NCBI RefSeq assembly: GCF_003148625.1
Contig: NZ_QGGO01000002.1
Span: 1 to 37,564, forward strand
Direction: 5' to 3'
Origin: Arcicella aurantiaca
GTDB lineage: Bacteria; Bacteroidota; Bacteroidia; Cytophagales; Spirosomataceae
Length of the DNA: 37,564 nucleotides
Shown: one piece after another, positions 7,713 to 16,626 of the stretch
How the letters are laid out: each line of letters begins with the position of its first letter
How positions within the stretch are numbered: position 1 is the stretch's first letter
Notes under the pieces: model-generated
Database searches by the model: none
What the model was told of the DNA's origin: nothing
What the model saw: only the letters and a program-made list of their open reading frames with translations
Position numbers and translations under genes: made by a program

Positions 7713-8065
7713 CATTAAAACCGATAAAAACAGAGGAGCAATACGAAGAATATTTAGAATGGATAGATGCTCAGTTTGACAAAAAAATACCCTCTAATAG
7801 TCCTCAGGGAGAAAAACTACAAGTGGCTTTATTATTAGTTAAAGCTTACGAAGACGAGTTTTATTCTATTCCTGCTCCTGACCCAATCGAAGCGGTAAAG
7901 TTAAAAATGCTTGAAAGTGGATTGAAAAATAAAGATTTAGTGGGCATTATTGGAAGTAAAGGCTATGTCTCTTCCATTTTAAATCGTAGAAAGCCATTAA
8001 CTTTAGAAATTGCTAAAATTTTTCACCATAAATTTGGCATTCCCGCAGAGGTATTATTATCTTAA
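7709..8065 (+). CDS. higA: HigA-type antitoxin with helix-turn-helix
   Basis: Protein of 118 residues, partner of HigB, with which it overlaps by 4 bp. The N-terminal half (EEQYEEYLEWIDAQFD..., then GEKLQVALLLVKAYEDEFY) is the toxin-binding part of this antitoxin type. The C-terminal half is an XRE-type helix-turn-helix: GLKNKDLVGIIGSKGYVSSILNRRKPLTLEIAKIFHHKFGIPAEVLLS. It neutralises the toxin and probably represses the operon promoter. An intrinsic terminator follows 5 bp after the stop. Confidence 0.88.
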   Translation: MTLKPIKTEEQYEEYLEWIDAQFDKKIPSNSPQGEKLQVALLLVKAYEDEFYSIPAPDPIEAVKLKMLESGLKNKDLVGIIGSKGYVSSILNRRKPLTLEIAKIFHHKFGIPAEVLLS

Positions 8066-8069
8066 AACA

Positions 8070-8100
8070 AAAACGGCAACCTTTTGAGGGTTGCCGTTTT
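8070..8100 (+). terminator. Intrinsic terminator after higA
   Basis: Perfect 12-bp stem (aaaacggcaacc at 8070-8081 / ggttgccgtttt at 8089-8100) with a 7-nt loop. The converging rubredoxin-type gene ends at 8121, so the terminator probably serves both directions. Confidence 0.85.
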
Positions 8101-8120
8101 AATATCATTCTTTTCAAAAT

Positions 8121-9578
8121 CTATACCAATAACGCATCAACTTTCACTTCTGCAAATTCTTCTTTAGAAGCCTCGCAAACTGGACAACAATAATCTTTCG
8201 GTAAATCTGCAAACTTCACTCCCACTGCAATATTATTTACCGAATCGCCAAAACGTTCATCATAAACGGTAAAACAAACTTTACATTGATGCACTTTAAT
8301 CAATTGTAAATCAGAAGATTTGCGTTCTTTTTCTTTAACCACGGTCACTTCTTGTTTTGAGCTGATAGCATAAAAACGCTTTGAAAGTCGTTGCAAAATT
8401 TCTGGCACATGGGCTTTATTGACACCTTTTTCAAAAAGGGTTAACTCACGAGTATTTGGGTTAAAATCAATAGTATGATAAATATCAAAAACGCTTGAAA
8501 TTCCATTGAAAATATTTCGTTTTTTAATCACAACAGAACCAAAAACCTCTGATTTTGAGCGAGTTTGAATAGCAAAACTTAATCCAAAAGTACGCACATC
8601 TTCATCGTCAAATTCTCTAATAATTGATTTTTTCAATGCCAAACCTTCTGGCGAAAGGTCTTCAACTTGCCAATTCAGTTCATTGGCAGCATGACGCACA
8701 TTAATGGTATGTTTACCCAAAAGTCCGTCCCAAAGGCTACGATGTTTATTTTCAATACCTTTAATAATCAGTGACTTCCAAGGAGTTATACAAATTTGAC
8801 CAACTTTTGTATCCAAACAAACATCACAAATATCTTGAAGAAAATCTACTGAAAAAGTTTCGTTTCTACGATAAATACCGAGCCACGTTTTATCTCCATA
8901 GCGGTTGAATCCTTCATAGTATGGCAATGAAAATTTAGGCAATTTCAAATCTTCTGGAATTACCTGCGAGATAATTTCGCCTTGGGCAATTACTTTTTCA
9001 TACACTTCATTTTCATCCATTTCTGGATTATTCCAAATTACTTCTTCTATTCTTTTAGAAATTTTAGGGATTTCTAAGGTATAAATCAAAATCGGGAAAC
9101 GGAAAATACGGTTTGTTTGCTTCGGACGTACATATAAGTACCAAAAATTTTGTGTATTAGAAGCAATGAAATTTAGATTACCCGTAAAAAATGGCGTAAA
9201 CGACTGCTGAAAATCAGAAATATTGACTTTTAATTTTGGCTGATAATCAAAACCATCAAATATATCCTTATAAATACCTTCTGAAATCCATTGCCCCGTT
9301 GGGAATACTTCTTCTGCACAATATGAAGAAATAATATTAGGAAAATCATCTGTATCAATCTCGAAGTCAATATTAGAAATATCCAATTTATTCTTTAAAT
9401 CAAATATTCCACTTCCTCGCACAGTTTCAGCCTTTACGTACATTAACAATTGCTGTCTCGCTCCAAAACTAATTTCTCTTACACCTGCTTCACGAGCTGC
9501 CAAAAGGATGTATTGTAAAGTACCAGGAGAAACAATTCCTCCCATCAAGTTTATTTTTAATAACGAATAGTCTTTCAT
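8121..9578 (-). CDS. Rubredoxin-domain protein with nitrite/sulfite-reductase-like half domain
   Basis: Protein of 485 residues. The N-terminus (LLKINLMGGIVSPGTLQYILLAAREAGVREISFGARQQLLMYV) matches the ferredoxin-like half domain of nitrite and sulfite reductases, and GDKTWLGIYRRNETFSVDFLQDIC near residue 230 looks like a second such half domain. However, the Cys-x5-Cys / Cys-x3-Cys pair that binds siroheme and the 4Fe-4S cluster is not seen, so it is probably not itself a reductase. The last 55 residues are a rubredoxin: HQCKVCFTVYDERFGD ... LPKDYCCPVCEASKEEF, with both CxxC pairs. It is likely a cytoplasmic electron-transfer or accessory protein of nitrate/nitrite reduction, given its position at the edge of the nitrate locus. 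Function is inferred. Confidence 0.75.
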   Translation of the reverse strand: MKDYSLLKINLMGGIVSPGTLQYILLAAREAGVREISFGARQQLLMYVKAETVRGSGIFDLKNKLDISNIDFEIDTDDFPNIISSYCAEEVFPTGQWISEGIYKDIFDGFDYQPKLKVNISDFQQSFTPFFTGNLNFIASNTQNFWYLYVRPKQTNRIFRFPILIYTLEIPKISKRIEEVIWNNPEMDENEVYEKVIAQGEIISQVIPEDLKLPKFSLPYYEGFNRYGDKTWLGIYRRNETFSVDFLQDICDVCLDTKVGQICITPWKSLIIKGIENKHRSLWDGLLGKHTINVRHAANELNWQVEDLSPEGLALKKSIIREFDDEDVRTFGLSFAIQTRSKSEVFGSVVIKKRNIFNGISSVFDIYHTIDFNPNTRELTLFEKGVNKAHVPEILQRLSKRFYAISSKQEVTVVKEKERKSSDLQLIKVHQCKVCFTVYDERFGDSVNNIAVGVKFADLPKDYCCPVCEASKEEFAEVKVDALLV

Positions 9579-10095
9579 GATACTTTTCTGGTTAATATTC
9601 TACATTATTAAATCATTATTCCTACCCCAAAGTTAGTAATAATTACTTAATATATTGAAAATCAGAATAATGTATTTGCTAATTTTAGCATATCACTTTT
9701 CTAACAATAAATATAAATCTGATTTTCAGAATAGTATTATTTCGTGAAATATGATTTTTTTTAGAAGAACTTTCTTGAAAAAGTTAAAATTTTACTCATT
9801 TTGTGATTGGTATTCAAAAACAATTTTCTAAGTTTACATCGTCAAACGATTGACACAGATGTATTTCTGAGTATTTAAAAGAATTAAAAAACAAGTTTTG
9901 TAAGCCTTGTGAATTCATTTTTTGATAAACAAATATTTTTAACAAAGTAACGTTCGAGTTAAAAATATTTCATAATTCAGAAAAATAAATTCTTAGAAAT
10001 ATACAAATTTAGTTTAACGAATAAATCTATCAATCGGGAGTTTAAGATTGTACTTACAAATTAAATATCCCATAAATAAAAAAACATTTAATATC
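9579..10095. other. Divergent gap, AT-rich
   Basis: 517 bp between the divergent rubredoxin-type gene and the small secreted protein gene. No gene or strong hairpin found. A possible plus-strand promoter is ttgg (9807-9810) with taagttta (9829-9836), 18 bp apart, which would give a leader of about 250 nt. This is a weak match to the Bacteroidota TTTG / TAnnTTTG pattern. Confidence 0.4.
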
Positions 10096-10497
10096 ATGAA
10101 CAAGAACACAGTAAAAGCATTTATCGTAGCGATAGCTATGGTTTGCACATCGAACTTAACTTCATTCGCAGGAACAACAAACGACGAAGCAACTGCTTCT
10201 GTAAAAACTAAAATTTCTCAAGTAAGTAAATCTTTGAGTTTCAATATTTGGGTAGAAAACGTAGCAAGCAAAAAAGTAGTTGTACTTGTTGTTGATGCTG
10301 ACAAAAACGAAATCTACCGTGAATATATTAGCCCAAAAGACGCTAAATTCGCTAAAACTCTTGATTTCTCTAACTTGAACGACGGTAAATATACTATCGA
10401 GGTTCTTAGCTCAAACGTTGACGTAATTGATTCAAAAACTTTTGAAATCAAAACTAATCAAACTGTAAATCGTGACATCGTTGTGGCTATCCGTTAG
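10096..10497 (+). CDS. Small secreted protein of unknown function
   Basis: Protein of 133 residues from the ATG at 10096; sixteen extra upstream codons are rejected because MNKNTVKAFIVAIAMVCTSNLTSFAG gives a clear signal peptide. The mature part is a short beta-rich domain (SLSFNIWVENVASKKVVVLVVDADKNEIY, then YISPKDAKFAKTLDFSNLNDGKYTIEVLS) resembling the immunoglobulin-like folds of small Bacteroidota periplasmic proteins, including the GxYTIEV strand common to fibronectin-like and T9SS C-terminal domains. No enzyme motif and no cysteines after the signal. Codon use is GC-richer and more regular than its flanks, consistent with high expression. It sits inside the nitrate locus but nothing ties it to nitrate. 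Confidence 0.7.
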   Translation: MNKNTVKAFIVAIAMVCTSNLTSFAGTTNDEATASVKTKISQVSKSLSFNIWVENVASKKVVVLVVDADKNEIYREYISPKDAKFAKTLDFSNLNDGKYTIEVLSSNVDVIDSKTFEIKTNQTVNRDIVVAIR

Positions 10498-10545
10498 TCA
10501 TACTTAAAATTGATGTTACTATGATTTTAACCTCAGAATCAATAT

Positions 10546-10582
10546 TAGGGAAGTTCATCGAGAGATTGCTTCCCTATTTTTG
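10546..10582 (+). terminator. Intrinsic terminator after the small secreted protein gene
   Basis: Arms tagggaag (10546-10553) and cttcccta (10569-10576) pair perfectly and are followed by tttttgtttt. It lies 48 bp past the stop and faces the converging nitrate reductase gene. Confidence 0.75.
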
Positions 10583-10644
10583 TTTTAAGCTAATTTGATG
10601 GCATCGGAATATGAAATTATACATTATCCCGATGCTCAATAACT

Positions 10645-13600
10645 TTAGGCAACTTCTACTAATTCTTCTGCCAACGCTTTTTCTAAAATTGCTCTTACTT
10701 CTGGGCGACAACTTCCGCATCCTGTGCCTGCTCCTGTGGTTGAACAAAGTGCTGTAAAATCTTTGCAACCTCCTGCAATACAAGACTTTAAGTTTCCTTC
10801 TCCTACGTTATTGCATGAACAAACTAATTTTCCCATTACTGGGTCTGCTTTTTTGCCACTTCTGAGTAATTCTAAACGTTTGTCTGACAATTCGATTCCG
10901 TTGGCTATCAAATCTTTAAATTCTAAGAATTCCGATTTATCACCAATCAACGTTGCTCCGACCAATTTATCGTTGTGAATGATACATTTTTTGTAATATC
11001 TTTTTGCTTTGTCAATAAAGATAATTTCCTCATAATCAGGTGATTTTGGTGTTTCAATGATTCCCATTGAGCATAATTGAACTCCTTGGATTTTCATGAT
11101 ATTTACCGACAAAGAACCTTTGTAATAGCTCGCCCAATCGCCCGCAATATATTTGGCAATTACGTCGGCTTGTTGTTCGGCAGCAGCCGTGATTCCCCAC
11201 ATTTCGCCACGCCATTGAGCAATTTCTCCTGCGGCAAAAATATCAGGGTCAGACGTTTGTAAGTAATCATTTACAACCACTCCACGATTCACTTCTAAAC
11301 CTGCGGCACGGGCAATTTCAACATTTGGTGATGTTCCAATAGCAAAAACGGCTACTTGTGCATCTATTTTACGACCTGATTTTAAACGTACACCTTCAAA
11401 TTTATCTGTTCCATAAAATGCTGAAACTTCATCGTTATAATAAACGTCGATACCTAAATTCACGATTTCTTCATGGAGCAAATCAGAACCTAATTGGTCT
11501 AATTGTCTATCCATAAAACGGCTAATACGTTGAACAATGGTCACTTTTACGTTAATTTCACGCAATGATGCCGCCAATTCTAAACCTAATAAACCACCTC
11601 CAACAATTAAAGCATGAGGGTTTTCACGATTCATAAACGGCTTCATGCTATCTGCATCCAAGCGAGAACGCATATTGAAAATACCCGGAATTTTTGGCAC
11701 AGATGGAGGCATAAACGCACGTGAACCCATTCCTAAAATTAGGCGGTCGTAGGTATGTTCATTTCCTTCTGAATCAACGATAATTTTATTCTTTCTATCA
11801 ATATTTACAATCTCTAAACCTTTATGAACCTGAATGTTGGCATCGGCAAATTGGTCTTCACGTAATTTCACCAATTGTTCCCATTCCTGAGCTCCAGAAA
11901 TATAATCGGGCAACATTACACGGTTATAAAAAGGATAAATTTCTTTTGAGAACACATGGATTTCATCCGTTTTATTCAAATTTCGGTACGAGTTGATAAA
12001 TCCTAAACCCGCAGAACCAGCTCCGATAATGACAATTTTTTCCGCTGGCTTCACGTAAGTACGTATTTGCACCGCCGAGAATTTAAAATCTGGCTCTTTT
12101 GAGCGTGCATCTACCAAAGTATTAGTTAAGCTATTGGTTCTTCCGAAGGCATTTCCTAAGATTTTCCCAAAGTGCATTGGCATAAAACAAACGCCTTCTT
12201 TAATATCTTCGGTAATTTTAACTTTTACTTGATTTTTACCTCTAATACTTTCAATCTCAATTACTTGACCTTCTATAATACCTCTTTTCTGAGCATCTTT
12301 TGGGTGGATTTCCACATAAGGTTGGGCAATATGCTGGTTTAATTTATTGACTTTCCCAGTTTTAGTCATGGTATGCCATTGGTCACGGATACGACCTGTG
12401 GTAAGAATTAACGGAAAATCTTCTGATAGTTTTTCTGATAAGTTTTCATCAGGAACGGCATGAATTTTAGCACGAGAATTTAAGGTGTAGAACTTGCTGT
12501 CTGTAAACAAGCGTCTTGTTCCGAAACCAGAAGTCTGATTGTCGGTATAAGGCCATTGAACACTACGTTTTTCTTTCAAAATATCGTAGTCAAGCCCTGT
12601 AATATCTATATTTGTGCCTTTGGTTGAAAGGCAGTGTTCGTCGTATATTTCACTGTTATTCTGATAGTTAAAAGATTCTCCAAAGCCCATTTTCTGAGCA
12701 AATCTTTTAATAATTTCAGTATCGTCTAAGGCTTCACCCGGAGCATCAACTACTTTTGGCAAGAAGGTAATTCTTCTTTCTGAATTGGTAAAAACCGATT
12801 CTTTTTCAGCCCAAGCTGCCGCAGGAAGTACCACATCGGCGTATTTTACGGTATCTGAACGGTTAGAAATATCTTGGACAACCACAAATTTGGCATTTTG
12901 AAGTCCTTTTTCTACCATGTTCAAATCTGGCAAACTCACCATTGGATTGGTGGTAACAATCCAAATTGCTTTCATTCTTCCATCAGCAAGAGCTTGGAAC
13001 ATTTCGGTAGCCGTAAAACCCGGTTTATCAGAAATTTTTGTACCGCCCCAAAACGCTTGAACTTCGTCACGGTGAGCAGGGTTTAATAAATCACGGTGAG
13101 CGGGCAACATATTCGCCAAACCTCCCACTTCACGTCCGCCCATAGCGTTGGGTTGTCCAGTCAATGAAAAAGGGCCATTTCCTTCTTTTCCAATTCTACC
13201 CGTGATTAAGTGTAAATCAATGAGTGACAGGTTTTTATTAACCCCAACAACCGACTGATTCAAGCCCATTGTCCACATTGAAAGAAAACCTTTTGATTCA
13301 TGAATGTATTGAGCAGCCAATAAAATATCACTTTCTGCAAGCCCACAAATATTTGCGGCTTCCGTAAGAGTTCTTGAGAAAACTTGCTCACGGTAAGCCT
13401 CAAAACCGTCTGTGTGATTAGTGATAAAATCTTGGTCAATCCAGTTATTTTCGATAAGAATTCTACCGATGATATTTGTGAGTACAATATCAGTTCCGGG
13501 ATTGAGTTGTAAATGTAAATCTGCCTGAGCTGCCGTTTGCGTTTTTCTCGGGTCGATTACGATAATTTTTACGTCAGGATTAGCTTGTTTGTGAGCTTCA

Positions 13601-14178
13601 ACTCGTCTCCAAATAATTGGATGACACCATGCAGGATTTGCTCCTGTTACAAAAAAGCAGTCAGCCAATTCAATATCGTCATAACAAACAGGCACAGAAT
13701 CTTCGCCCAAAGTGAGTTTATAACCCACCACCGCCGATGACATACATAGACGAGAGTTAGTATCAATATTGTTTGAGCCAATAAAACCTTTGATAAGTTT
13801 ATTGATGACATAATATTCTTCAGTAGAACATTGTCCAGACACATAAAAGCCTACTGCGTCGGGTCCATATTTTTGGATTATTGCTTTAAATATAGCGGCA
13901 GTACGGTCGAGTGCGGTATCCCAACTTACCCTTTGAAGAGGCATATTTCGGTTAAAACGCATTTCTGGGTACAGTAATCTATCAGACTTATCATTAACGG
14001 TATAATGCAAGTTCATACCTTTTGAACAAAGCATACCTTTACTTGAAGGGTGGTCTTTGTCGCCTTCTACATAAATTTTGCCGTTGTCAATTTTAGTAAT
14101 TTCAACGCCACATCCAACCCCACAATATGAGCAGGTAGATTTATATTTAGTTTGAGTATTATTATTTAAACTGCTCAT
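10645..14178 (-). CDS. nasC: Assimilatory nitrate reductase fused to its NAD(P)H/FAD electron-transfer module
   Basis: Protein of 1177 residues from the ATG at 14178; a TTG two codons earlier is unlikely. Residues 1-700 are a molybdopterin oxidoreductase. Its N-terminal 4Fe-4S site is CSYCGVGC plus MLCSKG, RLCMSSAVVGY supplies the likely Mo-ligand Cys, and VVLPAAAWAEKESVFTNSERR and TTGRIRDQWHTMTKTG are cofactor-binding blocks. From about residue 710 a pyridine-nucleotide/FAD oxidoreductase begins (IVIIGAGSAGLGFI, later LIVGGGLLGLELAASL and DIFAAGEIAQ). The last 50 residues are a BFD-type 2Fe-2S domain (VCSCNNVGEGNLKSC ... GAGTGCGSCRPEV). In Bacillus and many others these are two proteins (NasC and NasB); here one chain can take electrons from NAD(P)H to nitrate. 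It is cytoplasmic. Neighbouring nrt, narK and nirBD genes confirm the role. Confidence 0.9.
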   Translation of the reverse strand: MSSLNNNTQTKYKSTCSYCGVGCGVEITKIDNGKIYVEGDKDHPSSKGMLCSKGMNLHYTVNDKSDRLLYPEMRFNRNMPLQRVSWDTALDRTAAIFKAIIQKYGPDAVGFYVSGQCSTEEYYVINKLIKGFIGSNNIDTNSRLCMSSAVVGYKLTLGEDSVPVCYDDIELADCFFVTGANPAWCHPIIWRRVEAHKQANPDVKIIVIDPRKTQTAAQADLHLQLNPGTDIVLTNIIGRILIENNWIDQDFITNHTDGFEAYREQVFSRTLTEAANICGLAESDILLAAQYIHESKGFLSMWTMGLNQSVVGVNKNLSLIDLHLITGRIGKEGNGPFSLTGQPNAMGGREVGGLANMLPAHRDLLNPAHRDEVQAFWGGTKISDKPGFTATEMFQALADGRMKAIWIVTTNPMVSLPDLNMVEKGLQNAKFVVVQDISNRSDTVKYADVVLPAAAWAEKESVFTNSERRITFLPKVVDAPGEALDDTEIIKRFAQKMGFGESFNYQNNSEIYDEHCLSTKGTNIDITGLDYDILKEKRSVQWPYTDNQTSGFGTRRLFTDSKFYTLNSRAKIHAVPDENLSEKLSEDFPLILTTGRIRDQWHTMTKTGKVNKLNQHIAQPYVEIHPKDAQKRGIIEGQVIEIESIRGKNQVKVKITEDIKEGVCFMPMHFGKILGNAFGRTNSLTNTLVDARSKEPDFKFSAVQIRTYVKPAEKIVIIGAGSAGLGFINSYRNLNKTDEIHVFSKEIYPFYNRVMLPDYISGAQEWEQLVKLREDQFADANIQVHKGLEIVNIDRKNKIIVDSEGNEHTYDRLILGMGSRAFMPPSVPKIPGIFNMRSRLDADSMKPFMNRENPHALIVGGGLLGLELAASLREINVKVTIVQRISRFMDRQLDQLGSDLLHEEIVNLGIDVYYNDEVSAFYGTDKFEGVRLKSGRKIDAQVAVFAIGTSPNVEIARAAGLEVNRGVVVNDYLQTSDPDIFAAGEIAQWRGEMWGITAAAEQQADVIAKYIAGDWASYYKGSLSVNIMKIQGVQLCSMGIIETPKSPDYEEIIFIDKAKRYYKKCIIHNDKLVGATLIGDKSEFLEFKDLIANGIELSDKRLELLRSGKKADPVMGKLVCSCNNVGEGNLKSCIAGGCKDFTALCSTTGAGTGCGSCRPEVRAILEKALAEELVEVA

Positions 14179-14302
14179 AATCAAATAAATAATTGTTTAT
14201 AATATGTGACTTTTATATAATTATCGTGTCAATACTTAGTCCGCTTCAATTACTACACACTAAAATATCAGGTAAAGGAAGGGTTTAAAATCTTTCCGTT
14301 AT

Positions 14303-14337
14303 GCCCGTAATGTTCCGCCAGACGTTCGGGCTTTTTT
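14303..14337 (-). promoter_or_regulatory. Leader hairpin of the nitrate reductase gene (variant of the UGGGGG-loop family)
   Basis: On the minus strand AAAAAAGCCCGAAC begins a stem GCCCG-AACGT / ACATT-A-CGGGC whose apex contains UGGCGG, one base from the UGGGGG hexaloop of the nrtA, porin and narK leaders. The start AAAAAAGCCC is shared with the porin leader. It lies 125 nt before the start codon. Read on the plus strand it resembles a terminator (CGGGC then six T), but no plus-strand gene lies upstream. Confidence 0.45.
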
Positions 14338-14611
14338 GTTTCAACTATCTTTATTTTAACAGTTTTAAGTTAATACGTGCAGTATTTACACTGATATAAC
14401 TGTCCTACACTGTTCTAATAATTAAATTATTCAAATATTTATTTGCATTTTTTCTTGTTTTAATGCGAATAAATATTTATGTTTGTTTAGCAAATTTATT
14501 AAAAGCAATAACATCCGAATAAAATAGCTTTTAAGTCAATTTACATTTCAAGCAATACAACTAACCATTACCCACTTCATACCTAATCATTACCGCCATT
14601 TTGTTAGGTGC

Positions 14612-14645
14612 AAAACCCGAAGTTTCGAACTTCGGGTTTTTTGTT
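14612..14645 (-). terminator. Hairpin terminator downstream of nrtD
   Basis: A 13-bp perfect stem (aaaacccgaagtt / aacttcgggtttt) with loop tcg lies 119 bp past the nrtD stop. The longer T-run (about 12 nt with one G) is on the plus strand and only four T follow on the minus strand, so it may act in both directions. Confidence 0.6.
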
Positions 14646-14758
14646 TTTCAACACCATAGCAATATTATAAAACTTTGAAAAAGTTGAATAAAATGCTCTT
14701 TGAAGCATTCTATTCCTTGTTTTACTATGTTGTTGTCAATAACTATATGTTTTTTATA

Positions 14759-15616
14759 TTAATCTTCAATAGAGAATTTATCAAATAACAAGTTTAATAA
14801 TTCGTCGTGAACCTTGATATATTCTGGGTCATGGGCAATGTCTTTTTTGTTACGTGGTCTTGGTAAATTAATATCTACAATTTTCTTGATTGTAGCTTCA
14901 GGACCATTATTCATTACCACAACTCTATCCGACAAGAAGATAGCTTCTTCAATATCGTGGGTAACCATGACGATAGTTTTGTTACGATTATCTAAATTCC
15001 AAAGTTTCAATAATTCAATGTGCATTGACCCTTTTGTAAGGGCATCCAACGCTCCGAAAGGCTCGTCGAGCAACAAAATACTTGGGTTAATAGCAAATGC
15101 ACGGGCAATGGCAACTCGTTGTTTCATTCCTCCAGAAAGTTGTCCTGGTAATTTGTCTTTGTGTTGGATAAGATTTACCATTTTCAGGTTTTCTTCAACC
15201 AACTCGTGTTTCTCGGTCGATGTTTTGTCCTTAAAAACTGAATCAACGGCTTCATAAATATTCTTGTAAACTGTTAACCAAGGCAAAAGAGAATAATTTT
15301 GAAAAACAATTCCTCTGTCTGGTCCCGGTCCTTTTACTGGGTTTCCGTTGGCAATAACTTCTCCTTTTGAAGGTAAAACCATTCCAGAAATGGTATTCAT
15401 TAAAGTTGATTTTCCACAACCTGAGTGACCAATAAGGGCTACAATTTCACCTTTTTTGATTTCAAGATTTATATCTTTAATTGCGGTAAATGTTCCTTTT
15501 GAGCCTTTAAATGAAACCGTTACATCTTTGATACTAACTGAAGTTTCATTGGCATTTATTTTATGAAAGTCATTCGCTGAATCAACGAATTTGACTGAAT
15601 TTCCGATGTTTGTCAT
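14759..15616 (-). CDS. nrtD: Nitrate ABC importer, ATP-binding subunit
   Basis: Protein of 285 residues. It has all ABC ATPase motifs in order: Walker A GHSGCGKST (near residue 58), Q-loop FQNYSLLPWL, signature LSGGMKQRVAIARA, Walker B ILLLDEPFGALD, and H-loop VMVTHDIEEA. The sequence ISGMVLPSKGEVIANG and the D-loop GALDALTKG are those of the nitrate/sulfonate/taurine importer group (NrtD, SsuB, TauB). Its place in one strand with NrtB- and NrtA-like genes (105 bp to nrtB) in a nitrate-reduction locus makes nitrate or nitrite the likely substrate. It powers uptake at the inner membrane. About 30 residues precede the ATPase core. Confidence 0.9.
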   Translation of the reverse strand: MTNIGNSVKFVDSANDFHKINANETSVSIKDVTVSFKGSKGTFTAIKDINLEIKKGEIVALIGHSGCGKSTLMNTISGMVLPSKGEVIANGNPVKGPGPDRGIVFQNYSLLPWLTVYKNIYEAVDSVFKDKTSTEKHELVEENLKMVNLIQHKDKLPGQLSGGMKQRVAIARAFAINPSILLLDEPFGALDALTKGSMHIELLKLWNLDNRNKTIVMVTHDIEEAIFLSDRVVVMNNGPEATIKKIVDINLPRPRNKKDIAHDPEYIKVHDELLNLLFDKFSIED

Positions 15617-15618
15617 GT

Positions 15619-15713
15619 GTTCAAGTATTAGGTATTAAGTACAAAGTATTAAGTAAAATTGAAGAAGGCTATGTAATACAAATACTTCTTAATACATAAT
15701 ACTTGAGACTTAA
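15619..15713. repeat. Inverted array of short words in the nrtD-nrtB gap
   Basis: Arms tcaagtattaggtattaag (15621-15639) and cttaatacataatacttga (15688-15706) pair with one mismatch, and each is followed or preceded by more copies of the word agtattaag. The gap can therefore fold into one long hairpin within the operon mRNA. Confidence 0.7.
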
Positions 15714-15721
15714 TACAGGTT

Positions 15722-16498
15722 TTACTTTCCTTCCCAAGAGAATAAATTTTGTAAAGCGTTAAAGCCTTTGTCTAAAATCAATCCTACTAAACCAATAATT
15801 AAAATGGCTACAAGAATTTTTTCTAATGAAAGACCATTCCAACTATCCCAAACAAAAAAACCAATTCCTACACCACCCGAAAGCATTTCACCTGCTACAA
15901 TAACCACCCAAGCAATACCAATTGAAAGACGCAAACCTGTAAAAATATGTGGTAAAGCATAAGGAATAACGATTTTGGTCAAATATTTCCAAGTTGAAAA
16001 CCCAAAAGCTTTTCCTACATTTTTATGGTCTTGGGGAATACTCGAAACTCCAAATGCCGTGTTAATTACCGTTGGCCATAATGACGTAATGGCAATGATA
16101 AAAATGGTTGCCCCTCCCGAATCTTTGAAAGCTAAAAGCCCTAAAGGAAACCATGCTAAAGGCGAAACAGGCTTTAAAATTTGAACAATAGGATTCAAAA
16201 GACTCATTCCTATTTTGGTTGACCCCATCAACATTCCCATCGGAATGGCGATAATACTACCTAATAAAAAACCGGTGAATACTCTTCCTATTGAACTAAA
16301 TAAGTTGTTCCCAATTCCTTTATCATTTGGTCCTCTATCATAAAATGGCTCGACCATCAATTCTTTAAAAACTGTCCATGTTGAAACTGGACTTGGGATT
16401 TCAGCTTTAGTGATTATTGAAACTAATTGCCAAAGTCCTATTAAAATTGCCATACTTCCCAAAAAATAGGCAATGCTGATTGCTGATTTTTTTATCAT
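15722..16498 (-). CDS. nrtB: Nitrate ABC importer, permease subunit
   Basis: Protein of 258 residues with about six membrane segments, the first at residues 6-28 (ISIAYFLGSMAILIGLWQLV). The N-terminal signature PSPVSTWTVFKEL, the segment SSIGRVFTGFLLGSIIAIPMGMLMG, the block LNPIVQILKPVSPLAWFPLGLLAF and the EAA-type loop of the ABC importer permeases (GKAFGFSTWKYLTKIVIPYALPHIFTGLRLSIGIAWVVIVAGEM) are all of the NrtB/SsuC/TauC group. It forms the channel with NrtD. It lies between the ATPase and the binding protein genes with 105- and 128-bp gaps, each filled by an inverted repeat array, so the three probably share one message. Confidence 0.9.
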   Translation of the reverse strand: MIKKSAISIAYFLGSMAILIGLWQLVSIITKAEIPSPVSTWTVFKELMVEPFYDRGPNDKGIGNNLFSSIGRVFTGFLLGSIIAIPMGMLMGSTKIGMSLLNPIVQILKPVSPLAWFPLGLLAFKDSGGATIFIIAITSLWPTVINTAFGVSSIPQDHKNVGKAFGFSTWKYLTKIVIPYALPHIFTGLRLSIGIAWVVIVAGEMLSGGVGIGFFVWDSWNGLSLEKILVAILIIGLVGLILDKGFNALQNLFSWEGK

Positions 16499-16511
16499 GA
16501 TTCTTAATTAG

Positions 16512-16616
16512 TTATGAGGTATGAATTATGAGGTATAAAGTCGCAGACAATAAATGAAGATATGGGATTATAAATGTAATCTATTCCATACTTCATACCT
16601 ACGACCTCATACCTTC
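16512..16616. repeat. Inverted array of short words in the nrtB-nrtA gap
   Basis: The left side repeats tatgaggtat and atgaattatgaggtat (from 16513 to 16536). The right side has the complements, ttcatacct and gacctcatacc (16591-16614). The words differ from those of the nrtD-nrtB gap, though the architecture is the same. Confidence 0.65.
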
Positions 16617-16626
16617 TTTCTAATAC

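Larger units (their letters stand above)
14179..14758. other. Leader and terminator region between nrtD and the nitrate reductase gene
   Basis: 580 bp without a gene. It holds the leader hairpin of the reductase gene (14303-14331), a stem-loop at 14581-14609 (acctaa / ttaggt) and a terminator hairpin at 14612-14640. The rest is AT-rich without visible structure. Confidence 0.6.

Noticed and set aside
9799-9836. Strong promoter before the small secreted protein using TTTG at 9800-9803
   Set aside because: The spacing to taagttta is 25 bp, too long; the alternative ttgg gives 18 bp but weaker sequence, so only a low-confidence mention is made.
14303-14337. Plus-strand terminators (also 19655-19690), hinting at small RNAs
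   Set aside because: Both have a T-run on the plus strand, but no plus-strand gene lies upstream, and the loop is shared with hairpins (nrtA, narK) that lack T-runs. A leader element of the minus-strand genes explains more; a plus-strand small RNA is not excluded.
14814-15257. Antisense open frame of 147 codons inside nrtD (and one of 134 codons at 30591-30995 in the WGR/HEAT gene)
   Set aside because: Both are shadows of strong coding regions on the other strand, without recognisable domains.
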